From positions 62,001-126,000 of the forward strand of contig NC_135037.1 in NCBI RefSeq assembly GCF_051020975.1: DNA of 64,000 nucleotides, read 5' to 3'. Of the stretch, positions 22,702 to 35,400 are shown piece by piece; position 1 is the stretch's first letter, and each line of letters starts with the position of its first letter. The DNA comes from Osmia lignaria lignaria (taxonomy: Eukaryota > Arthropoda > Insecta > Hymenoptera > Megachilidae). The translations under genes and the position numbers were made by a program. A model generated the notes under the pieces. It had not been told where the DNA came from. It ran no database searches and was given only the letters and a program-made list of their open reading frames with translations.

Positions 22702-22736
22702 ACTTTAATTTTCTTAATCAATTTCTCTTTCCTTAC

Positions 22737-23177
22737 TTTTAAATATTCATCATGTAGTGTATTGTACAAAGCTTTGCATACTTCCGGAATAATTTTAAAT
22801 ATAGTGCAGACAGGAATTCTGAACAGATACATTAATGAATGATATGATTCTCCTAAAAAAAATAATTTTGTATATTGACTGATAAGTAAGTACGCGACAC
22901 GAGACTGCTTGAACGTGTGTATGTCAATTGAATTAAATATGTGCTTACCTGATGCTAAAAATCTTAATGTTAAGACAAGTCTTTCCTTTGGGGATATTGA
23001 ATCTCGCATCCGAGTATTTTCTTTTTCAATTAGGTGACCCACTTTCTGCAATAAAATTTCTAAATCCACAGCAGTCATGCGTATTAAATTAAAATGTTGT
23101 GCGTCTTCTATTTGAAGTTCACTTAATAAATTATGGAAACAACCAAATTCAGGTCGTCTCGAGATCCATTGTCGGAC
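22737..23177 (-). pseudogene. PIF/Harbinger transposase, N-terminal exon
   Basis: On the minus strand an acceptor (ATTTAG) precedes 147 codons in one frame: VRQWISRRPEFG, then MTAVDLEILLQKVGHLIEK, SPKERLVLTLRFLASG, YLFRIPVCTIFKIIPEVCKALY and a donor after EYLK (GTAAGG at 22731-22736). This is the helix-turn-helix/N-terminal region of HARBI1-like transposases. Phase-0 splicing would lead to the VPST... exon at 12360. The intervening intron is filled by X and the LINE. Confidence 0.8.
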
Positions 23178-23452
23178 CTAAATAGATCTTTTTCTTTTTT
23201 TATTCACTAATAACATGATAGCTGCTGCTATACGTTCACGTATTTGAAACTAAACTGGCGAGAAATCTTGCGACAGGTTAAACTACCCTGTGTATACAGT
23301 CTTGCAAGTGGTCGCGACAGTATTCTCCGACAGTCTCTCGCGCGACACTTATTTTTGACGATATTGCGGGAAGTTGCTTGCTAGTGTAAACAGTGTTGCA
23401 AGTTTTTCTGCAAGACTTCCTCGAGTTCTCTCGCATGTGGAAACACGGCCTA
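23178..23452. mobile_element. PIF/Harbinger terminal region with TIR
   Basis: Read on the minus strand from 23452 the sequence begins GGCCGTGTTTCCACATGCGA, the style of Harbinger/ISL2EU termini, followed by GCAAG/CTTGC-rich subterminal repeats. TAA lies immediately outside, a plausible 3-bp target duplication. The opposite terminus was not found near 11900. Confidence 0.5.
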
Positions 23453-23643
23453 ATACCGACCTGCCAAATCGGAGAGGTCATGTGCCGTGTCTACCCCCTT
23501 AAGAATTTATGTATATAACAATGAGTTGTTTAGCTCATTAACAGAATAATTAAGAAAGTAGAAGTGGAAATTCAAATTTTGTCGCAGTTTTCATAACGTG
23601 GGCGTTTTGCCCCCGTCAATTGAGTACACATTTATGGCCCATG

Positions 23644-23802
23644 TATACAAAACGGTAACGGTTACGAACGTACCCCTACTCCGCATCTATTCTCCTCATC
23701 TGTTTTAACTAAATTTGTCTGATGATAAGTCGAAATTTAAAACAAACGAGGAAAATAGGTACGAAGTGGGAGTACGTCCGTAACCGGTACCGTTTTGTAT
23801 AA
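23644..23802. mobile_element. Foldback MITE of 159 bp
   Basis: Arms of about 70 bp, beginning TATACAAAACGGTAACGGTT and ending in its near reverse complement, with a short A/T-rich loop. No coding capacity. Confidence 0.7.
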
Positions 23803-23914
23803 ATAAGTTATTTTAGTATTTAGTTCAAAGCCAAACGCGACGCATACATTATGTTATAGTTTTTTTAATTATTTTACTGTATTTAACATTTTTATGAAAC
23901 AATTTGAGAGTTGA

Positions 23915-24205
23915 TGGTTGGACTTTACCAAAAGGTGGGACGCAAATTCGGATGGGTCATATATCATTGGAAAGCCCTTGACGAGAGGAACACAATGGCG
24001 TGGGTGGGAGGTCTTAAATATGTGACCTTCACCCGCTAGAGGTCAAAATCTAAGATGATTTCAAATATATATATTGAGTTTACTCAAAAGCTGGGCGACA
24101 AATCCAGATGGGTCGTATGTCATTGGAAAGCCCTTGACGAGGGGAACACAATGGTGTAGGTGGGAGGTCATAAATATCAGACCCTGACCCGCTAGAGGTT
24201 AAAGC
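23915..24205 (+). repeat. Two-copy tandem repeat of about 145 bp
   Basis: Two diverged copies share GATGGGTCnTATnTCATTGGAAAGCCCTTGACGAG and GACCCGCTAGAGGT-like ends. No coding capacity is seen. Confidence 0.7.
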
Positions 24206-27200
24206 AGTATGGAGGTAGTGGTGGTGTGGTGGTGGTGCCTAATACTCTTTTCAGCCCTCGGTCGACAGTTCAACGCGGTCCGTAGTCTTCAACGGATGCT
24301 CGTTCAATTCGAATCCGTCGAACTTTTATAACGTGTTCTATACACTTCATTCTTCTCATCGCGTTCAATGAAAAATGTACGAACTTACAGTTTCTTAACC
24401 GGAAGTTTTTATACCTTCAGTCTGTGTATCTCCGAGTATAATCTGAGTTTAGGATTCTGATTGCATTGTGATAGCAGCCTTTAACATGATATTTCGAATG
24501 GATACTTTACCAAAAATTACTTATGGTATAAACAGAGCATTATAATGGTAAGAATAAATCAGGGATTTAACAAATAAATGAAAAGAAACACGTGAGAGAT
24601 TACTTGATAAAATTACGCCAACGAAAGTGAAAGCATTATAAACATATATAGCTTTTGATGTTAGATTTTCCTAAAAACAGAACTACATATAGATAACAAC
24701 GGGTTTTTCTTCTCGTGGAAAGGAGGAAACAGAGATAATTTAATAGAGATCAAAGGTTAACAGAACAGATAAAGATATTTTGCTGTATAGTTCTATTAAA
24801 ATATTCCTTAGAATATCTTTGTTCATTATAACAGTGAAAAAAGATTTTGAATTTTGCGAAAGAAAAATTTCCCTATTCCAGTAAAATTTCCCACTCGATT
24901 GTTCTACTTATCGTTAAACAATTAAACACAGTTCATTGTTTCAATATAAAATTATAAACATTGGATACAAAGAAAATGTTAATATAATTTCAATACTTCA
25001 TTTAAGCAGCTAACCAATTTTGTATCTACTATAATGATAAGTTAGTGTAGGTATTATATCTAATTTTTTAATATAATACTCATTTTTACACAAATATTCA
25101 GTTTTCTTATTAAAGACAATGATTCCACGAAATTACATAAATAGATACTGTGTTAAATACGTTCTTGTAGATACATACTTATTATTTTTGTGTTTCTTAC
25201 TTCGTATATTTTCTTTTTCTTAAGTTTCTAGAAAAGGCACTGTCGTGACGTAATTCTTCAAGTAGATAAACCGTGTCCGCTTTCTGTCGCATCGTATCTA
25301 ATACCTTAATTAACTTCATGCTCACTATCAATCTTGAGCATTTTATGACTATGTAGTTGTCGGTTTCTTGAATTTTCCAAAGAACAGACAAAAAACATTA
25401 CTGATACAACGAGAAATTAAGACAATAGAAAGAAAACGTGATGGTAACATTTTTTTGTGTGCTAGGCCCTTAATTGAGTGTAATTAGTGATCGTTCGTCC
25501 TTGTCATTAGGTCATGTCTCGCAACGAGTGTAACTTCTTGTATTTATTCCGTTCTTTCTTGTTACTTCCATTTTTATGTTGTTTTTTTGTCATTAAATTA
25601 ATTATTTTCGATCCGTATGGAAAAACGTCGTATTCTTCGAAACAATTAGGTAAACTATACTAATTTTAGCAGTGCATTAATTATTGGTATTTTCATCATT
25701 AGTAAGAATGTATAAGAATAATATGTTAAAAATGATTTTTTCAAACGTGTGTTCATTTTGTAACACGGTAACAGTAGGAAGTAGGTTCAAGCATCTAGTT
25801 AATATTATTTAATTGTCAATAGTGACAACAAAAAATATGATACATGTAAAAATAAAATATTCTTATATGCTAAAAATATAATAAATTAAGTTTTTATCGA
25901 GAAGAATAAGATTCTAATAATATTCATAACATGAAATAATAGCTCAATGATTATTTAAATAATTTCAAGTCTACTAGTAGCTTAATATTTTGACAAAAGT
26001 TAGCATAAAAGCTGAATAACTGGATATCTATACGTTATGCCTATTTATGAGTATCAATACTGTTTAATGTAATTAAAATAAAAAACAGTAATAATTTTTG
26101 TTGTCAATATTGTGCCAATCACTGTGTTAAGTATGCCAATGATTGATTTTTGTCATCATTCTTTGTTTGTTTTCTTTGTTTTCATAGTATAATTTATAAT
26201 TATAAATCTTTAATCAACATAATTATTATATTCAATTCCTTTGTTCCTACAAATCAGTTTTCATACTTACTTGATATAAAATACAAACGACTCTTTAAAA
26301 AAAATGTTATTTTAAGTTGCTAAACAGTATATGTATAATTTACTATATTTATGTAAAAAGATGTTGATACAGTGTGAGGTAGATAAAGCGTGACAATAAA
26401 ATAGTGGCAAAAGCATTGTTATTACAAAAAAGATGTATTTAGGTAAACAAAAAGTACACTTCTCGATTTAATTAAACATTAAACCCTTTGCGGTAATTAT
26501 TTTCAAAGTGTTATTCGGTGTACTCCGGCAGGTCCGCACTTAAATTGACAAAATTAAAATGAGGAAAATAAAAATGTTTATCTTTTTAATAAAACTAAAC
26601 TTTAATAAAAATCAAATAAAATCATTCGATTATATTGGACACAGAACTGCAAGGGGTTAATTTTTTGTTATACGCGAAGATGTTAAAGACGTTTTAAGGC
26701 CATCGTCTTATGTTTAAGCGGAACATTCCGCATAATAAAGTGTTAGGATACAATAGTAAGAAAATCGATAATTCGTGAGTAATAGGTAGGGGTCTAGGGT
26801 TGGTCGGGCCCCCTCCAAATGAGGACTGTCCTTTTCCTCGCAAAAGTTTGCTTTAACCGAAATAAATATTTCGGTCGGAATGTAACATGTAACGTAACTG
26901 TAAACAAAATATACAATAATGTTCTTATTACGTAAAATTATGAAAAGAAAAAATTAAGCCAAAATTAACCAATATTAGACACTTCATATTGAAATCTTAT
27001 CGTTAGTTACGTCAGTGGAGATATATTAAATTTGTATAATATTCGTCATTTTAGAATATAGAATGTCTTACACATTGTGAATTATTGATTTTTTTCTTTC
27101 TTTTCTTATTTCTTTCTCTTTGTCACTATACCACTATATGTATTGTTTCAAAGAAGTGTGATTCCATTCAAATAAAATAAAAAGAAAAACCTTAAAATAT

Positions 27201-28909
27201 CCTTGGCATCTTTAACTATGGTGCCGATAACTTAAGCACCGAGTGTAAATTAAGTAAATTAAGTAAATAAAATAATTTTTTTCATTTTACTGATATTTTC
27301 ACACCTTATGTGCTTCACTCTGTATTGTAATGTTTCAATTCTTTTCACTATTTTTATTGTTTGTATGTATTTTAGCAAGGATGCTGTCACTATTATGTAT
27401 TATGTATGCTGCTCATATTATCAGCAGCAAAATTGATTATACCTATAAAATGAAAAATAAGTAAAATAAATAATTTTATATATATTCATTCCTAGAACAT
27501 CAGTATGTACCCACATATGTATTATACTATATAGGGAGAGTCAGCTAACTCAATCATTTTACTTATCTCCATTATTTGTAAAGATATGAAAATGTTTATT
27601 CATAGAAGTTACATAGTATCAAAGGTGGTCATAATAAGGCAATAGAGTGCGGTATTATCTAAATAAACTTTAATTCAAATAATTACTTAAATAACAAATT
27701 GTTACTTGGAAGGTCAAATGAAAAGCAGTAACAATTATTTGTTAATTAAACAAGTCTAAATAAATTATTTGAAATATTGAGATTGATTATTATTTATTTT
27801 TTTTTTTTTGGAACTCTGATAAATCGTAATTGAATAATTCATTAAATAGTTTATAATAATAATACTAATGATGATGACGATGATAATAATAATAATAATA
27901 ACATTTGATAACTAATTGCAATATTTTGTTATCGATTATCATTGTTATGCTAAATTTAAACATAACGATGAAGAAGAAATTCTCTTTTAATGAAGAAAAA
28001 GCTTATATTGCTTATAATAATCAACTGTAATATTAAGTAAATTATTTATACTTTTAAGCGTATGTGTAATATTTTTAGTAAATAGTAACTTATTCTAATT
28101 ATAAGGAATATGTTTTAAGATAAAAATTCATATTGTTGAAATTGCTAATTCTAACACTTTATATATGTACCTATTTATGTACTCTTGTACACAATATGAA
28201 ATTAAAGGATCCACCACTTTACGATTCTTTAGAATTTATTTTAGAAAATTTCAATTTCAATTTCAATTCCATATACCTTTGTACCTACCTCTTTTCAATT
28301 GGTTGTTCTTTAAAAGAAGCAATATCCAAATATGTTTTTATTTTCTTTGTAAATACTATTTTGCAGAAGAAATTACTATATCATTAAAAAATGTAAAATT
28401 TTTGCTCGGATAAATACAAATTCGACTGGATTGAAGGTATGCAATGAATGATATCAAAACCTTTGATATTAAAGTCAACCATATGTTTTATGTACATACA
28501 GACACGCGATATTAGGCGCACCGATTTAGCTTGAATAACAGATGTAAAGATAAGTTGATATAATTGTTTGATTTACCTTGAACTTAAGCTGTAATTTTAT
28601 TTCATTACAACTCAAACGTGTGCATTGAAATTTAATAAAAATTCTTTTGTACCTTCGCTTTAAAATTCAATTCTAAATAATGATCAATTATCTATTATTA
28701 TATAGTACCTATATTTAAAATATTTTTATGCAAAGTCCTTAAATATTATATAACACATACATATTGTAGATATTGATACTAATACTGTATTAATAATGCA
28801 ACGCATTCAATCAGCGGAATACTGGCATACTAAATTTTAAGGTCAAACATAAATATGGCGTTTATAATCTAATAATATCGTAATTGGGGAAATCTTTAAT
28901 TTAAACAGT
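24206..28909. other. AT-rich intergenic DNA
   Basis: No gene, RNA gene or complete element recognised. It contains TTATTT/AAATAA low-complexity DNA (27650-27800) and a trinucleotide microsatellite (ATGATGACGATGATAATAAT...) at about 27868-27902. The few short frames have no coding character. Confidence 0.5.
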
Positions 28910-28913
28910 AAAT

Positions 28914-29654
28914 TGTCACGTAGACAGACCGTTTTTATCAAACGTGTCTCCTTTCAAATAAGCTTAAACATCTGGAAAGGAAAACTCTCGGGCAAACCGA
29001 CCATTTACTCTCGTAATAAACAGAAGGCCCACCGATAGCAGAACCAAACACTTGGGAAAGCAATGGGTCCGCCGTAATCAAATAGCAGATGCAACCACTC
29101 TAAACTGTCGCAGAGGCAGGTGGACCCAGCCTGATCACTCGAATAGTAACCAGACCACCCTTCTTAATTAGTATATAAACCCGTTCGTACCAACGATCGG
29201 GGGCAGTACCAGAGTTCATCTCGTGTCGAGCACGTCGTGTACGGTAGTGAGTTGGTTACTATTAGTGAGATCGGGTTGAAGTCCCCTTCGAGCAACATTC
29301 ACCTTATAGAATCCGCGAGTCGTGTTTCTATTTGGCATTACAATTAACCACACACAACACCCCCGCATTGCCAGTGCGTGAACACCGAGCATAGTGGAAA
29401 TAGGTAATATATCACATTATACACCTATATTCGCGACAACAACATCTGTAATAGACCAAGATTGTAGAATATATACATTGCTGTGTCAAACCCACATTAG
29501 CATTCTCCTTTAAACCCAGTGAAACCTTGTGACAGTTCCTACCACAATACAATCTTACCGCTCGGGTTGTATTGATAAAAAAATAAGTTACGCGGCCGCC
29601 AATCAGAAAGCCTCTGATAGCCACGCGCGCTGCCAAGCCGTCGGCCACGTAACA
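28914..29654 (+). mobile_element. Solo LTR, 741 bp
   Basis: It starts TGTCACGTAG and ends CCACGTAACA, giving short inverted ends, and is flanked by AAAT on both sides (28910-28913 and 29655-29658), a 4-bp target duplication as seen for many Ty3/gypsy insertions. A TATA box (GTATATAAAC, 29171-29180) precedes a CAGT-type initiator about 30 bp downstream. No internal region is present, so it is the product of LTR-LTR recombination. Confidence 0.7.
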
Positions 29655-32459
29655 AAATAAAAGTATAATTTTGATTATAAATAACAAATAAATTTTTTAT
29701 TTAAATAGAAGTTATTTAAATAATGTCAAAAATAATTTATTTAGTAGGCACCTATTTCTGAAATGTAAATAAAAATAAATAAAAAGTAATAATTAACAAA
29801 TATAACAATTATTTTAAGTTGTATCTATTTGTAAATAACAATTAATTTTATTATTTCAAATAATTTATTTAGAACTATTCAAATAACAAATAATTATTCA
29901 TGCTTCTTATTTGAACCTCTAAATAATAAATACTAAATATTTAATTTAAATAAAATGCCTTTTGAAATGACGCGTTTCTAATTATTATTTTCAATTTGAA
30001 TATTTTCCCATGTTTCTATGGATGTGAAATGCTGCTGATTAAAATCAAGATTTACTTATTTAGATAATGCTCAACACTGTACATACACGCATACATATAC
30101 TAGTAATTAATGCATTGCAAATATAGTAATCAGGTAAATAATGTTCATAGCATTATGTGATCAATAAATGATAATACATACATACATGTATGTAAGTGTA
30201 AAAATTAAATCGTCGTTGTAACCATGTATTAATAAAAACCGTTTGGAATAACAGCTTCGTAGGTAACAGTTGTATTGAGTACAAAGGGTTCTTTTCAAAG
30301 TTCACCTTGGATGACGATGGTACGACGTTTGTTATCGTTTGTTATCGTTTGTAATAGTACTGTTCCCTCAGTGTTCTTATCGTGCAGTTTTGTGCATACT
30401 TCCGGTTACGACAATCATACATAATACATAGATAGATATGAAATGTCTGGATTATAGAAAACAAAGGTATACAAATTTTTAACAATGAAGTGTGATTACT
30501 TGATTACGTTGAAAAATACGGGAAACTGAAAACATATCGTATAAACAAAAAATTAATGTAATAATATTAACCTTATTAATTAATATAAAGCCGTATGTAA
30601 TTAAGAAATTATATCAGCCGTTTATTTTGAAGTAGGCATCAGTCGCTTTTATGCTATTTTAAACCTATTAAAAATGTTTTGAATTTTAATGTGTATACTT
30701 ATATTTATTACCTCGGTTACTTATATTTTTCTCATTGTCAGCACATATACATATCCAAACAATTTCCAACAGATTTTAACCAACTAATATAAAAAGTTGC
30801 AAATATGCAATATTTGGTTGTTCCTTTTACGTTGACAATTTAAAAACACGTTTTTTTTTTATTAGATCTTTAGTTTCGTAAGCTTATAGTTAACGATAAA
30901 AAGACTATATATTTTTCAAATACTTCAAAATCAGCTTTAATTTATTTTTTGCAAAAAGTAACTCACACCAATTTCAAAATAAATGGCTTATATTGATATT
31001 GATTTCTATTGATTACGGATAACTTTTTAAAACAAATTTAACATATGTAATAAAATAATTGACAATTAATAATCAAATAATAGTAGAAGTATAGTAATGT
31101 CAAAAAGTTTTCCAAATTCTTCTTTATATTACAAAATGTAAAGGAATAAAGAACATTTTGAAATATAATTATTTATTCATAAATAATTTTGCTGATAATT
31201 ATCAAGTACTGTAAATATTTACAATGAAAAGTAGTCTGTGTGTTTTTCAAAAACTTCGAGAGAAAGATTTGAATAAAATACACTTAATGAAGTGCAAAAA
31301 ACAAAAACGATAGCATTAGAACGAGAATGCTTTATATGAGCTTTTTGTGTCCTTTTTATATACAATTTAATGTTAAATTCTTTAATTATATAAAATATTT
31401 TACTGAAAAACGCAATTCTCGGGAATTGTAAAGCTTTTATATTTCTCTCTGTAAAAATTTTCGAAATATTGCGCGCAATGCCAATCAATGAGAGAGTGCA
31501 CATACGTAAACAAAGATACCGCCAATTGAAGGCCCTGGTCGCAGGTATCCTTGCATGTAAATAAGGACAGAAGGGGGGGCCTTATGCAGTGTTCTATTTC
31601 TATTCCTATACCGCGTCCACTTACACTGTATTCTTATACATATGGATGTACTTATACATATACCTCTATGGAGAAGTTGTGAAAAAGTTTTTGGTAATGA
31701 TTTGACGTACCTAATAAAAATGATATGATACTTATGGAAAATTCAGTTCTGTTCAACTTGTTATGCAAGTTGATTTTCTAAATTGTATTAATATTGTTTG
31801 TAGTAAAAAGTAAATCATTTTTGTGATAAAACATGAAATATATTTAAAATACCGAAAATGAGATAGATATATGTAGATCTCAACATTCGTTCTTCAGTCA
31901 TCTGGTAGTGAAAACAAATCAAAGTTTACAGTTTTTCGCAAAAATATCATCATTGAAACAATTTAGGGTTCGTGATATATATGTATAAGAAATATAAAAA
32001 TCGTTTCATGGCATATAAACTGCGTTATGTCCCCCCCTCCCCCAGCCACCCCCATCCACCCAAAAAATAAATTTAACTAGTGAAAAATTTGATTAAAAGA
32101 AGTGGAAGAAAATTATGGGATTACATTTACTTCATTACCATAAAAAATTAAGGAAGTTAATACTTCAACAATTTGACAAACAGATTGATTAGAAATGAGT
32201 ACGTTCTGAGCTTTATACTGGTATTTCTTGTTGTTTTGAAATCGACTACAATTAAATATTTTTTATTTTTTTATTCCAAAAACTTTTTCATACCACACCA
32301 TTTCACATAATGAATACAAAAAGATAAATCTTTTCCATCAATTCGAATAAGTATTACTTTTTCATTTAAAACTTATGTTTGACTTGGCGGACGAATTAGA
32401 ATGTGTAAAAGTTACGTGGTGTCGATCACTCTCAAAGATGTTGGACAAGAGGCCATAGC
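29655..32459. other. AT-rich region upstream of the host gene
   Basis: Nothing coding is seen. 29690-29960 is dominated by TTATTT/AAATAA units similar to those at 27650-27800 and 45240-45680. Immediate upstream sequence (32400-32459) may hold the promoter; TCACTC at about 32427 is a possible initiator but no strong TATA box is visible. Confidence 0.4.
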
Positions 32460-35400
32460 ATGAAATATATTGGTATATTCGGAGCTTTGGTATTTATTTT
32501 GACCCTCGGTAATCTCCAATCGGTCACAATAGTAAATCACCATCCGGACGAAGAGTATTTTTTGGAACATGAAGTACTCTACGAGGAAGCAATTGCTGAA
32601 GCAAAGAAGATGGAAATTTATCCAGGTATATACAATTTTCGATTTTCACCAATACATATTAAAAGATAGAATGATTTTTAAAATTTAATTTTTATAACAT
32701 TGTCTGGACATCTTAATATTTTGTTCACTATGTTAAAAAGCGAGCTTGGTTAAAGTTATGACATTTCATAATGTTTTCTATTCGCTTATTAGTACATGTT
32801 CTAAGTTGTTAATTTGATAGCTCATTAAGGGCCAACAGGAGTGATAGTAGCACTTTTGGCGAAACAGCAGCGAAGCACGGAAAAGTAGTTTACGTTTTTT
32901 GGGGACAAATTAAAAAACAAACATTTTCTTTTTATAAAAATACATTTTTTATAAGATTTCAAAATTCAAATTGCAAAATTGAGCTCTGCATGGCATTGTA
33001 TAATTGTACGAAGAATATTAAAAAAAAAATTACGAAAAAATATTGATACTTTTCATGAAAATCTTTAAACTACGAAATCGCTAGATTTAAAGTGTTCTAC
33101 AGGGTGATTCTCTCGCTAGTATACTCAAACGGAATGCCACCACACCAGTATGAATGGACCCAACCCCTTCGTTCTGTCATTGGTATCTCGACGGAGGTGC
33201 ATACTGCAGCCGTGTGCGTGGAAATGTGTGTAACAAGAAGGAAAGTCTCACGAGAAGGAAACGTTTAAATGGGACTTTCCTTCTTGTTACATACATTTTC
33301 ATCCATACAGCTGCAGTATGCACCACCTGTCAAGGTATCGATAACAAAAAAGAGCTTGGGTCCATTCATACTGGTATGGCGGCATTTCCTTTGAGTACAC
33401 TAACGAGAGAATCACCCTGTAGATATGTCAGTATGGTTATTTGATTATCATGCTATCCTTGTCTCTCCTGCACGGAAAGACAAAGATCATACATGGTTTC
33501 TCGGCTTCGCCACATAAGGCCCCCAAGATCGATTCACACTTCTCTTTATTGGGTGGTCACTTCTCTTTATATTTTATATTTTGGATTCGTGAGGGAATAC
33601 AACTAATCACCCAAGTACAAACCACAAACGAAATAGTGGGTTGGTTAATGAGACACGAAGCAGCGCAATCGAATATTTGGATAGAAAATTATGCATGTGT
33701 ATCTGTATACTTGTGTACTGAGTTAGGTTAGGTTACGGTAGGGATAGGATTAGGGTAGGTTTGGATAAATCAGGAATTTTTCCATAAAAATGAAATGTAA
33801 TAACTTATCCGCATACCTTGCGTCTCAGTAACTCACTATTACTGAAAAACAAAAACAGTATTTCTTGCCATTAATTAAAGCATTTATCGCGTTGATCGAA
33901 AATCAGTATAAATATATAATAACTATTGTTATTGCAAAATCCTATTCTTTAGCAGTACTCTGCAAGGAATGCACCGATCGCGATGAAACTTTTCACATCT
34001 CGTAGATCTTTCCACGATTATCCCATTTGCAAAAATTTATGTAATATTAGAATTTTCTTATTGTTAATTTTTCTTATTGTTAATAACTATCGTTATTGCA
34101 ATTAACCAATAAGAACGGCAAGCCTCCTTACGGCATCCTACAAGTACTGCTCGTTCCACTAAAAGGTGTGAAATAAAATAATTTTTAACAAAAAAAAAAA
34201 AAATACAGCCGACTTCAAAATGTGCTAAAAAGTGTGAAATAATTCCTATTTCATTTATATCAGTATTCCACAGCTATTAATAAAATCTACTTAATCGTTA
34301 AATAGGATACTAAATATATTTCAACCTTTTCGGAGGCGGCGCAAAATTAAAAACTTTTCTTCTACTCGGAAGATCCTAGTTCAGGAGTTGGCAACTTATG
34401 ACACACCTGTTACCGAATGATACATTTGATAATTTCAAATTAACAATATTCAACAGGAATCAACATACCCATTGCGGATTAACTACATGTAGATACATAC
34501 ACTGAGTCCCATCGAAGTTGTCGCAGTGAAGTTGGCTACACATTCACGCCGCGGCGACGGCACCTCGCCAATCGGCTCACCGACGCGGCGTGAATGTGTT
34601 AGTACGCCAACTTCACTGCGACACTTCGATGGAACTCATCGTCAGTCAGTGTACAATCAGAAGTGCTGGCAACTTCTAATACAATCGTTACAATTACAAA
34701 TGTTTTCAGCCGTACCTATAACTTTTCGAATTTGTTTTCTTACGACTTATTAATTACCATATTTGCCATACCGCAATCAAATCGTTATTGGCAGCATCGT
34801 ATATTCGAGTATTTTTAATTTTGCGCCGCCTCTGAAAAGGTTGAAATGTATTTAGAATAGCTGTGGAGTATTGGTATAAATGAAATAGAAATTATTTAAT
34901 ACTTTTTAGCACATTTTGTTAATGCAGCAAGTTTTATTAATAATTGTTACGTAGTTGTATAAACGAAATATAAATTATTTTATACTTTTTAGCGCCTTTT
35001 GAAGTCGGTTGTATTTTTTGTTAACAATTATTTTATAAAAAATCGATTTAATAATCTAATAGTATTATTTGTGAAATAGATTTTTACAAGCGTGACTTGG
35101 TTATTCTTAAAAGATGTTAGTTTACAAATTTGTTTTGTAATAAAATTCTAATATTAAATAAATGTATTTAAATATCATAACATCTTGTAAAGAAAATTGC
35201 ATTTTTATTTTTTAAAAACACAACATTTGATAATTAGTAGTTAATCACTAAAAATGGTCTGAAAAGATGTATTAAGAATACTCATGGTAAACACATCGAC
35301 AAGGTGCCCTGTGAAAAAATACAGAAAAGTTTTAAAAAGCATCACCCCTATTATAGGCTTCCCGTGAAACTTAATTCCACATCTATTAAACATTTTTACG

